This document shows positions 7,366 to 9,982 of a stretch of DNA of 9,982 nt, piece by piece (the stretch's first letter is position 1; each line of letters begins with the position of its first letter). A program made the position numbers and the translations under genes. Source of the DNA: Rhodovulum sulfidophilum. GTDB lineage: Bacteria > Pseudomonadota > Alphaproteobacteria > Rhodobacterales > Rhodobacteraceae. The DNA lies in NCBI GenBank assembly GCA_003241785.1, contig QFPW01000046.1, forward strand, positions 1 to 9,982. The letters run 5' to 3'. The notes beneath the pieces were generated by a model, which was not told where the DNA came from, did no database searches, and worked only from the letters and a program-made list of their open reading frames with translations.

Positions 7366-9624
7366 ATGCGGGGCGAAGAGAGCGCGTTTGAGGACGGGAC
7401 GATCACTGAGGGATTCGCCGTCTTCCGTGTGCTCGACGTCGAGACGGTTCAAGCCATTAGGGCCGAACAACGCCAGAATGCCCACCGCGACGCCGCGGCG
7501 TTTCCCGAGCTCCTGGAGAGCTTGAGGACTTTGCTCCGAACCTACTATCCGCCCCACCTTATCGCGGTGTTTGCGGGTTGGGGGCTCCGCACCGCCTCAG
7601 GGCCTCAGGGCGTCGGGCGCGAATCGATGATCAAAGGTGTGTCTCAGCATCATGCCGAGCTCCTTCAGGTCATCGCCTTGGCGCTGCCGGCCGCCGAATG
7701 GGGGCAAGAGCCAGCGGAGATGGAGGACATCCAAAAAACGATCGACGTAACACTCGGACTTGCCAAGGCTTTCGTAGCAAAGCGCATGGTTGCCGCGGCG
7801 GCCGTCACCGACCCCTTGGCCGCCACGAAGCTGTCGTTGCAGGAACGCCTGCGCCAGCATACCCAGATGGTGCGCAACTGGGGTCCCTACAGGATGATGC
7901 TCCAGATCCTGTGCGACCTTTACGAGCCGCTCAACGTGGCGATGCGCGAGCACCATGGTTTCGGCGGGCTCGATGTCATTGCGGTGGCCGAGCACACCGT
8001 GGCGGCCATCGAAGCCCAGGTGAACGAGCGCTTCAGGCTATTGAAAGACATTTTCAAAGCCCGCGCGATCCCCGAACTCATCTACGATTTCTTCGGCCGC
8101 TTTCCAGGCGTCGCCGGCGATCCGGCGGCCTTTCTCTCCGCGCTCGATCCTGAGGAGCCTCTGGAGTCGGTTCGCGCGCGCCTGCTCTCGCACGCCGATC
8201 GCTGGCTGGTGGTCAATTCGATCGTGCCCGTTGCGTCCATCGCTGCGGCCAGCGGCCTTTCCGAAACCCAAACTCGGGCGGTTTTGGATCGCCTCAGCTT
8301 GATGCCGGGGGACTTGGCAGGGGAAAATCCCGATCATCTTTTCCTTGCTAACCCGGTATGGACGAGGCCGGGCATCAAGTCGGGAGACCAATATTTCTTC
8401 GCCTTCCCGCAGACGACGGTCAGCTTCCTGCATCAAATTCTCCGCCTGCTGTGCGAGGAAGCCGGCCTGAAGGCCGCTTTGGAACAACGACGGTCGATTT
8501 TTCTCGAACAAGAGACGCTCCGCATCATCAGTGGGGCCCTACCAGGGGCCCTGATAAAACCCTCTGCCGAGTGGACATGGCAGAGCGGAAAGTTCGAAAC
8601 CGATGTGCTTGCGGTGCTGGATCGAACGGTCCTGATCGTAGAGTGCAAGTCAGCCTCTCTGACGCCGCAAGGGTTGCGGGGCGCACCAGAACGCGTGCGC
8701 CGTCACGTCGCCGATCTGATCGCCGATCCTGCCATCCAATCGGCACGTCTGGAGAGCGTGATCACTCGAGCGCGCGGCGGTGACCAAGGCGCGCTCGCCA
8801 TCACCCGCAGTCTTGGCTTTGACCCGGCCGAGATCGATAAAGTCATCCGGATTTCGGTTACGTTGGACGATCTAACCGTGCTGGCCTCGGCCGAAAGGGA
8901 GCTTAAGGCCGCCGGCTGGGTTCCCGAAGAGCTTGAGCTGGCAGCGACGCTCAATATAGCCGACCTCACGTGCGTCTACGACATCCTGACCCGCCCGTCG
9001 CAGTTTTTGCATTACTTCAGCCGTCGCACGCAGCTGCAGAGGTCCGCTGACGTCATCGGCTTCGAGCTGGACTTCCTTGGGCTCTATCTCGCCACCAATT
9101 TCAGCCTGCCGACCGCCAGCGGACATCGTCATATCGTCATCAGCGAGATGTCTCGGGACGTCGATCTCTATTATCAGAACATCGAAATCGGGCATCCGAG
9201 CGACAAACCCGCTCCACGGCTTGATCCCTTTTTCAAGGCGCTCCTCGACCAGCTCGAGACACGCCGGCCCCGGGGGTGGACTACGATGGCGCGGGACCTT
9301 CTCAGCATTGGAGACATCGACGGCCAAGCAGCCTGCGTTGAATCCCTCGAAGCGTTGCGGTGGAGTGCTTCACACACCCCGACGGATCCCGATCATCTGA
9401 ACGTGCTTGTCGCGATGCCGGACGATGCGCCTGACCTCGCCATTGTTTTCCACGTCTTCCCTCGGGCGGAGCGGGCGAGCAGGGACGACACTGTTCGAAG
9501 GCTTGTCCAACACGTGCTCGCTCACCCGGGGCGGTCGCGATGCTTGTTCATCAGCCGCATGATCGAAACGTGGGACACTAATCCGTATGACGCAATCGGA
9601 TTGGCCAGAGCCTTGGACAACTAG
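7366..9624 (+). CDS. Large protein with PD-(D/E)xK nuclease signature, function unknown
   Basis: A protein of 752 residues (780 if the ATG at 7282 is used) that I do not recognise by name. The first ~280 residues are predicted mostly helical. Around 285-340 (ASIAAASGLSETQTRAVLD and following) a helix-turn-helix or winged-helix pattern is visible. The centre carries a restriction-endonuclease-like core: a helix with E381 and E383, then D413, then E426-C427-K428 in IVECKS, i.e. D-x12-E-x-K, the PD-(D/E)xK pattern shared with NERD-type and other nucleases. It is followed by LRGAPERVRRHVADLI and QSARLE, which read like a DNA-facing helical segment. The C-terminal ~280 residues are unassigned. There are no membrane segments or signal peptide. 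Inference: a DNA nuclease serving the upstream HerA-Mre11-Rad50 proteins, in the place NurA holds in archaeal operons. Residues before 7366 add no domain. Nuclease fold 0.65; role in the complex much less certain. Confidence 0.85.
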   Translation: MRGEESAFEDGTITEGFAVFRVLDVETVQAIRAEQRQNAHRDAAAFPELLESLRTLLRTYYPPHLIAVFAGWGLRTASGPQGVGRESMIKGVSQHHAELLQVIALALPAAEWGQEPAEMEDIQKTIDVTLGLAKAFVAKRMVAAAAVTDPLAATKLSLQERLRQHTQMVRNWGPYRMMLQILCDLYEPLNVAMREHHGFGGLDVIAVAEHTVAAIEAQVNERFRLLKDIFKARAIPELIYDFFGRFPGVAGDPAAFLSALDPEEPLESVRARLLSHADRWLVVNSIVPVASIAAASGLSETQTRAVLDRLSLMPGDLAGENPDHLFLANPVWTRPGIKSGDQYFFAFPQTTVSFLHQILRLLCEEAGLKAALEQRRSIFLEQETLRIISGALPGALIKPSAEWTWQSGKFETDVLAVLDRTVLIVECKSASLTPQGLRGAPERVRRHVADLIADPAIQSARLESVITRARGGDQGALAITRSLGFDPAEIDKVIRISVTLDDLTVLASAERELKAAGWVPEELELAATLNIADLTCVYDILTRPSQFLHYFSRRTQLQRSADVIGFELDFLGLYLATNFSLPTASGHRHIVISEMSRDVDLYYQNIEIGHPSDKPAPRLDPFFKALLDQLETRRPRGWTTMARDLLSIGDIDGQAACVESLEALRWSASHTPTDPDHLNVLVAMPDDAPDLAIVFHVFPRAERASRDDTVRRLVQHVLAHPGRSRCLFISRMIETWDTNPYDAIGLARALDN

Positions 9625-9637
9625 GCGGCTCTTCGAC

Positions 9638-9643
9638 GGGGAG
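9638..9643 (+). promoter_or_regulatory. Ribosome binding site for the PIN-like gene
   Basis: GGGGAG lies six bases before TTG 9650 and twelve before GTG 9656, which favours the TTG start. It sits in the 25-bp gap after the stop of the PD-(D/E)xK gene, consistent with the same transcript. Confidence 0.55.
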
Positions 9644-9649
9644 AGATTC

Positions 9650-9982
9650 TTGGCAGTGTCCGAGATCACGCGACCAGCTGTCGCCCCGGAAGGATGGGCT
9701 GCGCGCCTGAGCGCGGCGACCGAGCAAAGCCCTCAGCCGCAGAATGAGATTTCAAAAAGGGACGCTGTGTCTCGCCGACCAAAGATCCTCTATCTCGATC
9801 AGAACGCCTGGATCGCCCGTGGGGCCTGGGATAAGACTGAGCATCACCTCGTGCGCTGCGTAGGTGCTGACGCTGCGAAGAACATCGTAACCGGCCGATT
9901 GGCACCGCCTGCCTGGCTTGCCGGTGCTGAGCTAAGAGACGTCCATAGCGACGTCGTTAGCGACGTGCCTTGGCGGAGAGAT
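9650..9982 (+). CDS. N-terminal part of a PIN-like protein, 3' end cut or outside window
   Basis: The reading frame runs 111 codons from TTG 9650 (or GTG 9656) to the window end without a stop. After a polar, probably disordered stretch (about 1-42) comes PKILYLDQNAWIARGAWDK (44-62). The hydrophobic strand ending in D50-Q-N resembles the first acidic motif of a PIN-like nuclease family that starts with YLDQN. Only this motif is present, so the remaining catalytic acids cannot be checked. From codon 79 onward the DNA belongs to the 98-bp inverted repeat, so residues after that are probably not native: either an insertion truncates the gene or the contig is mis-joined there. It lies 25 bp behind the PD-(D/E)xK gene with a good ribosome binding site, so it was probably the last or a later member of the operon. 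It may be a pseudogene in this copy. Confidence 0.6.
   Translation, partial: MAVSEITRPAVAPEGWAARLSAATEQSPQPQNEISKRDAVSRRPKILYLDQNAWIARGAWDKTEHHLVRCVGADAAKNIVTGRLAPPAWLAGAELRDVHSDVVSDVPWRRD
9887..9982 (+). mobile_element. Putative end of an IS66-like insertion sequence (right copy)
   Basis: This is the inverted partner of the left copy and starts GTAACCGGCCGATTGG at 9887. If it is an IS, it has inserted into the PIN-like gene and removed or displaced that gene's 3' part. The window ends at GGAGAGAT. The left copy predicts that the next base is g, which would complete an ATG. No obvious 8-bp target duplication links the two inner flanks, but none is expected at the inner ends of a composite arrangement. 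Confidence 0.35.
9935..9970 (-). repeat. Second copy of the 12-bp ACGT array
   Basis: This is the mirror image of the array at 14-49, with ACGT cores at 9939-9942, 9951-9954 and 9963-9966. On the + strand it is translated, in the PIN-like frame, as a short run of RDV/SDV/SDV units, which is likely incidental. Confidence 0.7.

Larger units (their letters stand above)
9885..9982 (-). repeat. Right arm of the 98-bp perfect inverted repeat
   Basis: This is the exact reverse complement of 2-99 and runs to the last base of the window, so the true repeat may continue outside. Its inner edge falls at about codon 79 of the PIN-like reading frame that starts at 9650. That frame stays open through the repeat by chance or by fusion. 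The first bases after 9886 are GTAACCGGCCGATTGG. Confidence 0.97.

Noticed and set aside
7578..8153. Long overlapping + strand open frame of 191 codons
   Set aside because: A GC-driven shadow of the PD-(D/E)xK gene, rich in Arg, His and Gly with no domain pattern.
8533..8552. GGGGCCCT repeated at a 12-bp period
   Set aside because: Explained by the coding sequence GALPGAL just after the E381/E383 helix; no sign of a regulatory or mobile role.
9666..9905. Minus-strand open frame of 79 codons starting MPIGRLR
   Set aside because: Its start lies in the inverted repeat and copies the start of the frame at 79. The rest is antisense to the PIN-like frame, which has a ribosome binding site and a recognisable motif.
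1..9982. CRISPR array, tRNA, rRNA, riboswitch
   Set aside because: No regularly spaced repeat array beyond the short 12-bp units, no tRNA cloverleaf or rRNA sequence recognised; nearly all DNA is coding.

Overview
The window is a GC-rich stretch of bacterial DNA with five genes packed head to tail on the + strand. GC content, codon use and the SbcC/SbcD sequences suggest a proteobacterium, probably an alphaproteobacterium such as a Rhizobiales member. This is an impression from sequence, not a placement.

Layout: (1) 2-99, one arm of a perfect 98-bp inverted repeat. (2) 98-183, a short leader. (3) 184-2295, a HerA/DUF87-type hexameric DNA translocase. (4) 2292-3524, an SbcD/Mre11 nuclease, overlapping the translocase stop by ATGA. 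(5) 3527-7303, an SbcC/Rad50 ATPase with a CPVC zinc hook, 2 bp downstream. (6) about 7366-9624, a large protein I do not recognise by name, with a winged-helix-like segment and a central PD-(D/E)xK nuclease signature. (7) 9650 to the window end, the start of a PIN-like protein (motif YLDQN). (8) 9885-9982, the other arm of the inverted repeat, which cuts into the PIN-like gene. No gene-free stretch exceeds 300 bp.

The tight spacing suggests one co-transcribed, translationally coupled unit. In archaea herA, mre11, rad50 and nurA form an end-resection operon. Here the first three are present in bacterial form, and the NurA position is taken by an unrelated-looking PD-(D/E)xK protein followed by a PIN-like protein. 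A reasonable hypothesis is a HerA-Mre11-Rad50 DNA end-processing machine with its own accessory nucleases, used in repair or in defence against foreign DNA. The sequence alone cannot choose between these.

The inverted repeat is flush with both window ends. Its inner edge reads GTAACCGGCCG and so on, which fits the GTAA ends of IS66-family insertion sequences. The locus may therefore lie between two inverted IS copies, as in a composite transposon or an IS-bounded island. An assembly or amplification artefact is a live alternative. No transposase is encoded inside the window.
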